Assembly (NCBI GenBank): GCA_964304625.1
Contig: OZ199839.1
Span: forward strand, 6,324,001 to 6,388,000
Direction of reading: 5' to 3'
Length of the DNA stretch: 64,000 bases
Source: Kudoa neothunni
Lineage: Eukaryota; Cnidaria
Of the stretch, positions 1 through 10,014 are shown piece by piece (position 1 is the first letter of the stretch; every line of letters starts with the position of its first letter). The notes under the pieces were generated by a model that saw nothing but the letters and a program-made list of their open reading frames with translations, had not been told where the DNA came from and did not search any database. The position numbers were made by a program, and so were the translations under genes.

Positions 1-1
1 G

Positions 2-313
2 TCGAGGTTCCCAGACTGGCGATCAAGTGATCAAAGTCGGCGCCAGTATTTTCTTCGGGGACTGGCAACTGAATTAGTCAAACCGAATGTTTTGAGTCGT
101 CAAAGTTTAGGACATATTTATCACTCTCATATTAAATTTGGATTTAATATATTTGACAAATACATAAAGGACGGTCAAACATCTATTTCTAATGAAGAAA
201 CTTTAATCCCAGTACAGTCAAGATGTACGCTTTGTCCAAGGAATATTGACGGGAAGTCCAGAGTTTCATGCTACACATGCAAGAAGACAGTGTGCCATTC
301 GCATCGAATTTAA
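2..313 (+). mobile_element. piggyBac transposase, C-terminal fragment cut by the window edge
   Basis: An open frame runs in from the left edge and ends at a stop near 311. It reads like the end of a piggyBac transposase: a basic stretch with FLRGLATELVKP, then a cysteine-rich tail with CTLCP, CYTCKK and VCHSH. That tail is the cross-brace zinc domain which in this family binds the terminal repeats. It is similar to the tail of the second piggyBac copy (about 20060-20271), so the two belong to related families. The catalytic core lies outside the window, so I cannot say whether the copy is intact. No clear GGG-TTAA terminus was found just downstream. Confidence 0.75.
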
Positions 314-1190
314 AAAAAAGTTATACAATGTCTTAGTTGTAATATGGAATCAAACTAATGTTCAAAAATTAATCCAATTTTAACAGATTTTTTAAATTGT
401 GAAATATTTTTTAGTTCAAAAGTCCATTTATGTATGGTATTCATCTCCTCGAGAATAGAATGAAAATTACACAATGAATATATCATGTTTTAGTTAAAAT
501 TGTAATAGCTAACTTACAAATTTTTTTAATTGGAATATTTATTTTCATGCGTTCGGTGCTGCTTTGAAAATTCAACTTAACCCATTAATAATAATAATAA
601 ATAATATAATACATTTTGAAAGCTACAAGTGAGAATAAATCCTAAAATACTTAACTCATATCGTTAAGATTAGTATGTATACATGAAATTAATTTATTCT
701 GTTCAATCATCAGTATTTATCTATATTACATTTCGTTTTTACTAAGTTATAGAATCGGAAGCTACAACGCAACGACGATTATTAGGTGAGAAAGAATTCC
801 CTGCTAATTTAATCTCATTATCCATATATGGGAATAACGAGAATAATCGGTAGTTTACATAGACCTGGATGGCTCGACTCTCGGTATAGATGTAAAAAAA
901 ACTCTGAAGCCGATAGCTGAATCTTCTAAGAATTTATAGAGAGCTTTATTGTTTTATTGAATACGTTTCGCTTGAATATTACGTTGATCCATCGTTTCTT
1001 TAATGGATTGTTCTTATTTGTTAAATGTGTTTTTTTTCTATAGAGCTATACAATTTTGACTTCTGGGTGGATCTTTTTAATATGTAAATAATTTTTACTC
1101 AAATTAAACGGTGTATTGCATCAATAAAGAGTAATAACATGAAAATTTTCTGGAGTGCATAATGCACCCCCTTCGTCCCCCGCGTTAGTT
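314..1190. other. AT-rich intergenic stretch, no gene seen
   Basis: Stop-rich in all frames, with runs of A and T and a short (aat)n tract near 586-606. It probably includes the 3' non-coding part of the piggyBac copy, but I could not place that element's end. Confidence 0.4.
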
Positions 1191-2142
1191 TTTTGAGCTC
1201 CGTCTTCCGAGGGTAAAGCGGAAATATCGTTCGGTGGCGAATAAAAAAAGGGAAATGATCGCTTCCTATATTGCCGAATGGATATTTAAATGACTCCATA
1301 GGAAACGTGTTCTTTCTAAACTTTTAGAAGCAATTAAACATATTTATATTTTATAGATTTTGTTTTATTGTAAAAATTTATATAATTATGTCTTTTTCCA
1401 ATCGTCAATGAATAAATATTTTTGGTAAATTACGGCATTCTTAAGTTTATTTTAATTAGTGTTAAGTGTTAACCCATTATTTTTTATAATGATTATATAT
1501 ATAAACATATTTATCAAATAATGAAGGTTTTTGTATAAAATAACAAAATCTTCCGAAAATTAAGTTAAAAGACAGATTGTTTTACATTAACTTGGGCTCA
1601 TTAGGATACAATTAAAAAAGAAATGGCATGATATGTGATTTTTATCCATCTAAAAACTATTAAAAATTATATTAAGGTTCAAATATCATGAGTCGACATT
1701 TAGTTTTAGCTTATACATTTTTTAAAAAAGAACATGTTGTAAGATATAAAAAATATTTACTATTTAACTTTAAAATGTAATCTCATTTTAGGTTTTATAC
1801 CGTTATCTGTCATTTGTTTTAAAAAATAACAAATAAAATCCATGATATATACAATACCATTAAAAATATTCGTTTATGTATAATTTTTAAATTTAAGAAT
1901 AAAAACAAGCACTAATTTGTACCATATTATATTGTTATGCACATAAATTGACACCTTATTTTTTAATTTTTTAACATTTAAATAGTACATATTATATTTT
2001 TTAATTGATATATTTTGTTTTATTGTGTGTAACTGAAGTAAAATAGATTTTATTGGGTTTATATGTTATGAAACGTGACCCGATTAGTACCGATGGCTGG
2101 TAACCGGCGGACGCCGAAGGGGGGAGGAACTGAACTTTAACC
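1191..2142 (+). mobile_element. Merlin (IS1016/ISXO2-like) remnant, 3' half
   Basis: From about 1213 this segment matches the 3' part of the more complete Merlin copy at 52997-54508: the last transposase codons, the AT-rich 3' region and the terminal inverted repeat. The coding part corresponds to the C-terminal helix with RSVxNKK and SYIAEW, but an early stop follows the SYIAEW region. The right end near 2125-2142 has the same GGAGGAACTGAA core and ends in TTTAACC. The catalytic core and left terminus are missing, so this is a 5'-deleted fossil. A plain DNA transposon of the bacterial-IS-like Merlin superfamily. Confidence 0.65.
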
Positions 2143-2310
2143 CAATTTATGTGCATAACAAAATAATATAAGTTGAATATGTTTTTATCATTAAATTTAA
2201 GAAATATATATATATATATATACGAATGTTTTTAATGGTATTATAGATATTATTGATTAATTATGGGTTACACTTGTAATTTTTTAAAACAAATGATAGA
2301 TGTTAGGGCA
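1795..2310. repeat. long imperfect foldback around a Merlin end
   Basis: Bases 1795-1951 and 2144-2310 are inverted copies of each other. The sequence AATTTATGTGCATAAC at 2144 is the exact reverse complement of bases near 1934-1950, and similarity continues outward for about 160 bases with small gaps (shared TTTTTAATGGTATT and TTTTTTAAAACAAATGA blocks on the folded strand). The spacer of about 190 bases contains the Merlin right end. The inner arm is part of the Merlin 3' region, since it is shared with the copy near 54240-54310. Confidence 0.7.
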
Positions 2311-2571
2311 AGAAAACATAACCGTTTACGTAACAATAATCCCCAAACACACTATCAGTAGTATACATAAAGTTGTTATACTCCTAGGACAATCTAGATG
2401 TCTCTGTTGTATTCCATAAGGCGCTATATGGTTCTATCGTCCTATAGGATCTTCCAGAGGCCCCAAAAAAGGATCTCATTTCAACGCATAATTATATACT
2501 ATAACAATAATAAGATATTATTGTATTAAAATAAATATTTCTGTCCCAATTAATTAAATTTGCAATGTTTA

Positions 2572-3685
2572 TCCTTTATATATATATAAAAGAGGACTGT
2601 CGGTATGTTTGTTTGTGTGTGTATGCCCCTAAGTACGCATGTGCGGATAATTTTTTCCTTATAGAGAGCCATATATAAAATTTTTATAAATTTGTGATAT
2701 TTAAAAAAATCGTTTAATTGTTTTCGGACTACGAAAGTTTCCAAAAAGTATTTATAAAATAGTGATTTTGTCGATTTAAAGTTTGTTTTTCGGATTAAAT
2801 GAGTTCAACTATAGGATTAGCACTTGCTTATTTCATGGTTATGGTCGGTTGAAGTTAACTATCTCCTTTATATGCTCCATCATATGTTCATTAACTGCTT
2901 CTATCTATCTTTATATATAAGGTTGGCGTTTCTATTTGGGTTCCTGTTTAAACACACTCTTTATTTGCGGAGTTTTAAGTTTTAACGTATATGTCTCATA
3001 AATAACGAATTCGCGGAGAACGTTAAAGTCACATTGATTGAAGCGTTATAATGGAAATACTGCGTTCATAGGTTTCATTAAATTGTCCGCTAAGTTTTAC
3101 TTTATGTGATTAAATTCAATGCGGATGGTTGTACTTTTATTTCACCAAATTATTTAAATTGTTTATGTTGAAATCGACGCAATTTGTGGCTGTTTATGAT
3201 AAAAGCGCATGTAGGTTTATGCCGAGCTAAACGGTGCTAATTTTAGCAATATCGATTAATTTTCATAAGTTTTCTTCTATCTCTTTTATTTTTTTTTCTA
3301 AAAAGTTAGTGGTGCACCCAGTTACTGAGCCAGGCCAGAATTCTACATTTAAAAATCCTCCGGGCCAAAAAATAACGTTTTAGATAACACTTTAACGGGA
3401 TTTAAATAATTCGGAATGAAAAACGTACAACGCTGACCTTAATTTGTTTAGCGTTGATGCCGAGCCACGAAATTTTTAAATGGGCGCAGGGATTGATACT
3501 TTCCTTCACAGAAATTATCATAATTTAAATTGCATAATCCAAATCGTTATAGTAAGTTGCTTAAAAATGTTTAATTATTTTGCTTCTATGGGTTAATTCG
3601 AGATTTCAATATATTTTTTGAATGCTATTAAAAAATGCCTCTAGGCGAAATCTTCCCCAAGCAACGCTGGGAAATTCGAGCTAGT
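2572..3685 (+). mobile_element. non-autonomous Helitron
   Basis: The left end starts TCCTTTATATATATATAAAA, then has the GT-rich lead typical of Helitrons. The right end has a GC-rich hairpin (TTCCC ... GGGAA around 3654-3673) and terminates in CTAGT at 3681-3685, about 7 bases after the stem. The flanks are A at 2571 and T at 3686, as expected for insertion between A and T without target duplication. No Rep/helicase frame fits in the 1114 bases, so it is non-autonomous and would depend on a partner elsewhere. The motifs are directly visible; the assignment rests on the combination of 5' TC, the hairpin, CTRRT and the AT target. Confidence 0.72.
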
Positions 3686-4094
3686 TAATAATATACTTTA
3701 TATCGTATTCAAAAAAATTAATATATAAATATACAATTTATTATTTATAAAAGTTTACCAATTTAAAATCTTCATATAAATCAAATTAGTATTAAAATAT
3801 TTTTAATTAATGTTGTTCTTCGATTTCATAACCAAAAATATCAGTGTACGAAAAATATAATTATTGTTAGTTTCAATTTCGCGAATAATTGAGGTATAAA
3901 AATTTATAAACTAAAATAAACAATTATAGATATTACTAAATGTTTCAAAAGTTAATTTGACCTTTAGAAATAATGATAGATGACATATTATTTCTCAATA
4001 TTGGACAAGCTTCCTTAGAAAATTCACTGCACCAAATTTAATATGTACATAGTATGAAAATTTAAATAATGGTATTAGGATAAAATTAGCAAAT

Positions 4095-4170
4095 AATCAG
4101 CTATTTTTCGGAGTTTATGGGAAAATGATGCGGATTACACGTGTACCCGACTGTAGTCAAATGGGAATTA
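4095..4170 (+). repeat. dispersed repeat, copy 1
   Basis: The block from GCTATTTTTC through the ACACGTGTA core to about 4160 matches, in inverted orientation, bases 55795-55910. Shared words include TTTATGG, AATGATGC and ACACGTGTA. Family unknown; no coding content. Confidence 0.55.
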
Positions 4171-4894
4171 GGCAAAAATTTAGAAGTAATTTATTTGAGC
4201 TCAATATTCTTTTATTTATTATTGATAATCGTAAAAGAAAAAAAGAGAAATAACGCACGAAAGATGATGTTTTTCTGGAGTGACATACTTTATCATTACC
4301 ACAATATTATTAAATAAAATTCTTTCTGTATGAGAATTCCGGACGAATAATGCCCTCAATGTCTAGATTTTGGTTGTTAAATCGGCGAGTGAACCGTAGC
4401 ATTCGAAAATAACTTCAAGTTTTAATAGATAATTTAAATTTGAAACGTACTTTTAAAATCACTCGTTTCACTTAAATATCTTGTGAATAATCTTATTTAA
4501 GTATTAAATAATTAAAAATAGAAAAAATTATGAAGTCAAATTGCCGTGTCATGAAATTTAAAGAGTTTAAGAAATACAAGAATAGTTGTGTCTAAAATTT
4601 AATGGATAGAAAAATTAACTCCCATCTGTACCAGACTTTCAAGTTAAAGATTTTTTCGCCAGCACCAAAAATAAACGAACGAAAGGGTGAGGATTGCCTG
4701 ATCGAAACACGTGTTGATTATTTCAGGTCGCACGATGAGTTAAGTTTTTATTGTTTCCTATCTTGAAGTATGCTGTGCCAATCATAAAACAAAAATATGT
4801 AACGTAATTCAATATATATCGATCCCAAAAGTTAAAATAACATTTTCTGCCTCGAGGGTATCCTACACGGCATGGTTCCGCGTTTTCCTGCGCC

Positions 4895-4963
4895 GTCCAA
4901 ATTAGCCAAAAAATTATTCATGACCCATATGTGGGTCATATGATCCCAGATTGGGAAACACTG
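4895..4963 (+). mobile_element. hAT-like terminal repeat (right end)
   Basis: The sequence ends ATTGGGAAACACTG at 4963, the reverse of the CAGTGTTTCCCAAT start known from hAT transposons. Just inside lies a perfect 18-base palindrome, TGACCCATATGTGGGTCA (4921-4938), of the kind seen in hAT subterminal regions. I did not find the matching left end or a target duplication, so only the terminus is supported. Confidence 0.4.
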
Positions 4964-7023
4964 GTTTATATAAAGATGGATAGAATTAATTTCTAATTAG
5001 TTCAAAAGAACATGAAATACATATTTTATCGTTAATGAACATAATACGTATTCTAATAATAGATAATTGCTATACTATATATTATGCTTATAAATCGTAA
5101 GCAGCGTCTTGGGATTTCCTTCGGAACATGACCAAACCTATCACTACTAGCAATGCTCCTACGATTGGTATCATTGCGTAACAACTAGAAAGAATTATTC
5201 CAAAAGATTACACAAAATTATCATTACATGTATTTTCCAACAGACCTAAATTAAATTAATTTAAAAATTGAAATATTATTTAAAATACGAATGACTGTTT
5301 TTGGCGGTCTCATATTCGTGATTTCTTTCACTATCTACAAATTTTTTTAATTCAGTTGATTATCATAAATTTACTAAAAATATATCAGGAAAATTAGGAA
5401 ACATGTAGTGTACCCTCTTGCAATCTTTACAATCTTCTTTTGAAAGATATCACCTACGTCAGTGTTGGTATATTCACTTCTTATATTTTGCTCTTCTGCT
5501 GGTGTTAGTTTCAAAATAATCCATAAAAATTTACTAAACAATATATTAAAATAATTTAAAAATATTTTTTTTTACCCTGAATGTTTTGATATTTTTGAGT
5601 CTTTCAATACATCATATTATTAGTTAACCAAAAACAATAAGTAAGATATTAATTTCAAAATCACATGGAATCTCGTGAATTTTATATTTCGATAAATCCT
5701 TCACTTTCACACTCAACCTATAATCTTTTTCCCTGGATAATCCGTAGATACCAATATTACAACCGTTGGATGAACATTCTTCTTCGTCATCATTACACCA
5801 AAAAACTATTGGTTTTGTATTGGTATCGTCTGTTATCTCGTGAAACATAAAAGGGCATTTAGAAGTTTCCTTTTTATCAGTAAACAATACATTAATTGCT
5901 ATACCACTATCACCATAAGATGTGTAAGTAACCGATGTATCGACGTTAACTATTAATTATTTTATAATAATACAATCAAAAATCTATTACTAGTAGTAAT
6001 ATCGAAGGTTCTTAGGCCTTTGCCATCAGATGGCTCCACAGAAACATCATATGTTATTCCCAATTCAAGGTTAACAATTTTCAATGGACTGTCACATTTA
6101 TTTTCACAGGCTCCTATTCCTTCACACGAAGCCATAAATTTTGCATTTGAATCATCTCTTTTCTGGAGATAAATTCTGCATAATGGAAGCGAATTTTCTG
6201 CTTGAAAAGGCGTAACTGACGCAGTGGTTGCTTCTATAAATTTTTGAGAAGTTGAATGTGTTAACTGTTCTCCATTGGCTAAATACACTTTGTAACATGA
6301 TTATAAGCTGCATTTACTTGTTCTAAAAGAAACTTTTTTGATATAATCATTATTCACACCAAGGTTTGTAACTGTTACTGTAATTATATAACTTGTACCA
6401 GCCGAGAGGCCAGTAATCAAATATGACTGGGCACAGTTTTCGTCACATTCAACATTACTACATTGAGCCATGACTTCAGTAGATATAGTATTTTCTCTAG
6501 ATATTTTAATTGTGCATTAGGGATTATTTTCTTTTTTTATATTATTGTAATTTTGAAGCCCAATAAGTTTGACACTATTACTCGTTATGTCAGTGAGATT
6601 AAAGCCAATATCGTTTCCTAAAAATGTTATATTTATATTTCTGGATTTCAATTACTTCTGAAGTATTGTTTGAAACCAGTCGAATCAAATCTTCTTTTTA
6701 CGATTACACCAACATTTTGATGGTCTCCTGTGAAGTTAATAATAGCATCTTGACAAAGTTGATAGCAACCATTCTTTTAATTTTCACAGACGTTCAAAAC
6801 ATTCTCTGTTTTATCTGCACCAGCAAAATTCACTTCAAATATACTAATTTGGCACATTTCGTCATTATGGGGACCAGGAGAAAATTGATTTTTCAATTTA
6901 TTATTGTTATTTTCAACTGCGGACACAGAATAAATAATCTCTAATTTTAGAGGAATAGTGTCATTAAATAAGGTAGTATTCGTAAAATAATAAATTCCTG
7001 GCCACAAAAGTGTTGAGTTAATA

Positions 7024-7032
7024 TTATAATAA
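7024..7032. repeat. target-site duplication of MULE-1, left
   Basis: TTATAATAA, identical to 10006-10014 on the other side of the element. Confidence 0.85.
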
Positions 7033-7281
7033 GGAAGTGGCTATATCTCAGGTAATCAATATCTCTAAAACTACTCAATATTGTTTTCCCATATTCCACA
7101 TATCATCTTATATTTATCTAACTTAAGTTTTTGTAGATTTTTGAAAAATTAAAAAAAAATTATTTTTTCTTTGTGTGACCATACACAAGTCCAACAGTAG
7201 CTGGGTGCGATTTTTTATTTTTTTAATATAATTTCATCAATTAACATCATTATGCACAAAATATAGAAATAATAATAAATT
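7033..7281 (+). repeat. MULE-1 left terminal inverted repeat
   Basis: Matches the reverse complement of about 9753-10005 with few differences. The inner end of similarity lies at the AATAATAATAA run. Confidence 0.8.
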
Positions 7282-7338
7282 TCTGAGTTATGTATAACTT
7301 GAGAGCGCAATTTCTCTTTCTAATTAGCGTGGCACAGG

Positions 7339-9580
7339 ATGAGTTCAAATTTGTTTGCAATTGGAAAACGATTTCGTTCTTTCGAGAAACTCGATAATGC
7401 TATAAAAAATTACGAAGAATCAAACTTTTGCAATCTTTATAAATACCAAGCGAGGACTATTTCGAATATTCGAAATAGAATTACAAAATCAATTGACCAA
7501 TCTCTGCGGTATTATGAAATTACATATCGTTGTATTTTCAGTGGCAAGAATAAAACAAAATCCGATGGAATTAGAAACAAACCGGAATTAAAGGGAAACT
7601 GCCCCGTAGTTTTATCTCTTAGGACCTCTGTTGGTGATGTAGCACTTGAAATACGTTCTAGTATATTAGAACATAATCATGATTTAAGTGCAATGCTATA
7701 TCGAAATCTACCAAAACAACGAAAAATTGACCTAAATGACCTAAATCTCGCGGAATTAATTCACCTTAGGGCCAATAAAAAATTAATTCAAAATAAAATT
7801 TACAACGAAACGGGTAAAAACATCCGTTTGAAATCCATCCACAATATTAGAGCAAACAAAGACTCATTCTGTGATAACTTATGTGTAATAGAGAAAATGT
7901 TGAAAGAAGATTTCAAATGTTACTTTAGGATTTTATATGATAATCATAAAGTCGTTAATGGAATTTTATCCTGAGGTTATGTTCGTTGATGCAACTTATA
8001 AACTCCTTAATTCAAGGTAACTTTTGAAAACGGATGAATAATTTTATAATTTTAGGGCCCCGTTATACATATCTGCTGGGGAGGATTCTTTTGGTTTGAC
8101 TCATATTTCGAGTGCCTGCATTCTCTACGACGAGACGGAAGATTCCATCCAATGGTTTTGTAATACTTTGGCAAAATTTATACCAAACTTATCAAAAAAT
8201 GTACATACCATTGTTACAGATAAGGATGAAAAGCTAAGAAAATGTCTCAAATTAAGTTTTCCACTATCATCATTCATTTTATGTAAATTTCATGTGAATC
8301 AAATTTTTCAAAGACATCACCTTTAACAAATTTGAAATATCTTCTACTAAAAGACAAGAGATTTTAAGTTGTTTACAAAAAATGATGTACCCGACTGACT
8401 ACAATAAATATTTACATTACGTTGACCAGATTCACGATTTTAAAAATCCCAAATTAAGTGAATATTTCAAAAGAAATTGGGAAGGAATATACAATGAATG
8501 GGTCATTGATATCAGCAATACGAAAAATCTTTACGACAACGAAACCAATAATCGCCTTGAAGTAATAAATTCCAAAATTAAGTGTTGGCCAACTTCATCC
8601 AAAGTTTTTTTTAAATTCTAAGTTCACTTAGAATTGAAAGGGAAGTTTCTTCAATTAATCAACTGTATTATGAATCAAAAGATATTCTCAACAACAACCA
8701 GGTTCTACACTATAAAGAATGTCTGACGAAGTATGCATTTATCATGCTTCGAAAAGAACATAAATTCTTGGACAATGCTGCATTATCCTCTAACTCAAAT
8801 GAAACCACAAGTCGATCAACGTGTCATTGTTTATTTTATCGCTCATTTTCATTACCATGTCGCCATATTCTAAGTTACAGGTTATCAGAAAAACTCCCGT
8901 TATTCTGTGAAACATTATGCAATGATCGATGGAAAAAGGCATACGGAATGAAGTTTTTAAATGCGGAATCTACAACTCAAAATAATACAGAAAATCTTCC
9001 CACTGTTTTTCTTGAAAAGAAACAAAAAATTAACATAAAGACATTTGGACAAAAGTTGAAGTACGCTTCAAATTTTACAACCAAACTAACCAACACAACT
9101 TCCGAATTTTGCGGAGAATTTTTCGAAAAATCAATAAAATCAATAAATCTATTGGAAAAAATAATTAGAAATCACGATGTCATGGTTATCGATCAGTTCC
9201 TTGATACATATGATTTTTGTTTATAAATGAAATATTAAATTTTATATAATTAAAGATGAAACTGAATTTCAAGAAAATGTGTAAAATTTATAATTTTACT
9301 TTAACTAATAAAAATTAGGAGTCATCGATAAATTTAATAGAAATCTCACTTACCAAAATACCAAAACTTAATTCCAGTGATGGTTTTAATCCTCTGGAAG
9401 AACAAATTGATTGTAACGATGAATCAAACGCCATCGTAGAACCTCAATTAAAAGGTTAAACCTAAAAAAAATTATGCTAATTTTTGTTTAGATCTAGTGA
9501 TTCCTTCTAAAGTTACATCGATTGGTCGACCACGAGGAAGTCGTTTAACTGCAATCGGAATTATAAAGAAAAAGAAATAA
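7339..9580 (+). pseudogene. MULE-1 transposase (MULE domain, SWIM zinc finger, AT-hook tail), frameshifted
   Basis: Starts at 7339. The first segment (7339-7971) holds a FAR1/zinc-binding-like N-terminus ending EHNHDL. The catalytic core follows in shifted frames: VMFVDATYK (first Asp, about 7980), IVTDKDE (second Asp, about 8213), and NNRLEVINSK (Glu, about 8546). A SWIM finger reads CHC ... CRHIL (about 8820-8870). After the stop of the main frame at 9226, small exons about 9318-9452 and 9491-9580 encode a tail with GRPRG (AT-hook) and a terminal KKKK. Compared with MULE-2 there are about four frame changes (near 7965, 8305, 8615 and 8630-8745). One is next to a plausible intron (GT at 8018, AG at 8056) that MULE-2 lacks. 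Transposase of a cut-and-paste DNA transposon, now broken. Confidence 0.75.
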
Positions 9581-9752
9581 AATTAGAAACTTTAAAATTA
9601 AATATATAAAAAAATTTAATTTTGAGAATAATCCTCTACATGTGTCATATGATAGCTGTTTTATTGAGTGATCGCTTAAACTAATAATTAAATCCATTAT
9701 TAGTTTTATTTCATATAACGTGAAAAATGTTAATTTCTTAAAAAAAAGACAA

Positions 9753-10005
9753 ACATTATTATTATTTCTATATTTTGTGTATAATGATGCTAATTGATGA
9801 AATTATATTAAAAAAATAAAAAATCGTGCCCAGCTGCTGCTGGACTTGTGTATGGTCACACAAAGAAAAAATAATTTTTTTTTAATTTTTCAAAAATCTA
9901 CAAAAACTTAAGTTAGATAAATATAAGATGATATGTGGAATATGGGAAAACAATATTGAGTAGGTAGTTTTAGAGATATTGATTACCTGAGATATAGCCA
10001 CTACC
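9753..10005 (-). repeat. MULE-1 right terminal inverted repeat
   Basis: Inverted partner of 7033-7281. Small differences, including a few extra bases near 9838-9840 and 9961-9964. Confidence 0.8.
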
Positions 10006-10014
10006 TTATAATAA
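10006..10014. repeat. target-site duplication of MULE-1, right
   Basis: TTATAATAA, identical to 7024-7032. Confidence 0.85.

Larger units (their letters stand above)
3686..5087. other. intergenic, transposon scraps only
   Basis: No coding frame of note. It contains the dispersed repeat at 4095-4170 and the hAT-like terminus at 4895-4963, described separately; the rest is AT-rich sequence without recognised structure. Confidence 0.4.
7033..10005 (+). mobile_element. MULE-1 (Mutator-like element) inserted in an exon of the fibronectin-like gene
   Basis: About 2973 bases with inverted terminal repeats of about 250 bases (7033-7281 and about 9753-10005), both ends starting GG(A/T)AGTGGCTATATCTCAG. 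It is flanked by a perfect 9-bp duplication TTATAATAA (7024-7032 and 10006-10014), the usual size for Mutator elements. The insertion splits the exon between the codons for MSYYK and the following NST; the paralog near 32740-32770 is continuous there. The TIRs are still alike but the transposase has several frame changes, so the copy is probably no longer autonomous. Confidence 0.85.

Noticed and set aside
1099-1299. Minus-strand frame of 66 codons
   Set aside because: It overlaps the Merlin remnant's plus-strand transposase end, which matches the second Merlin copy; the minus frame is a shadow.
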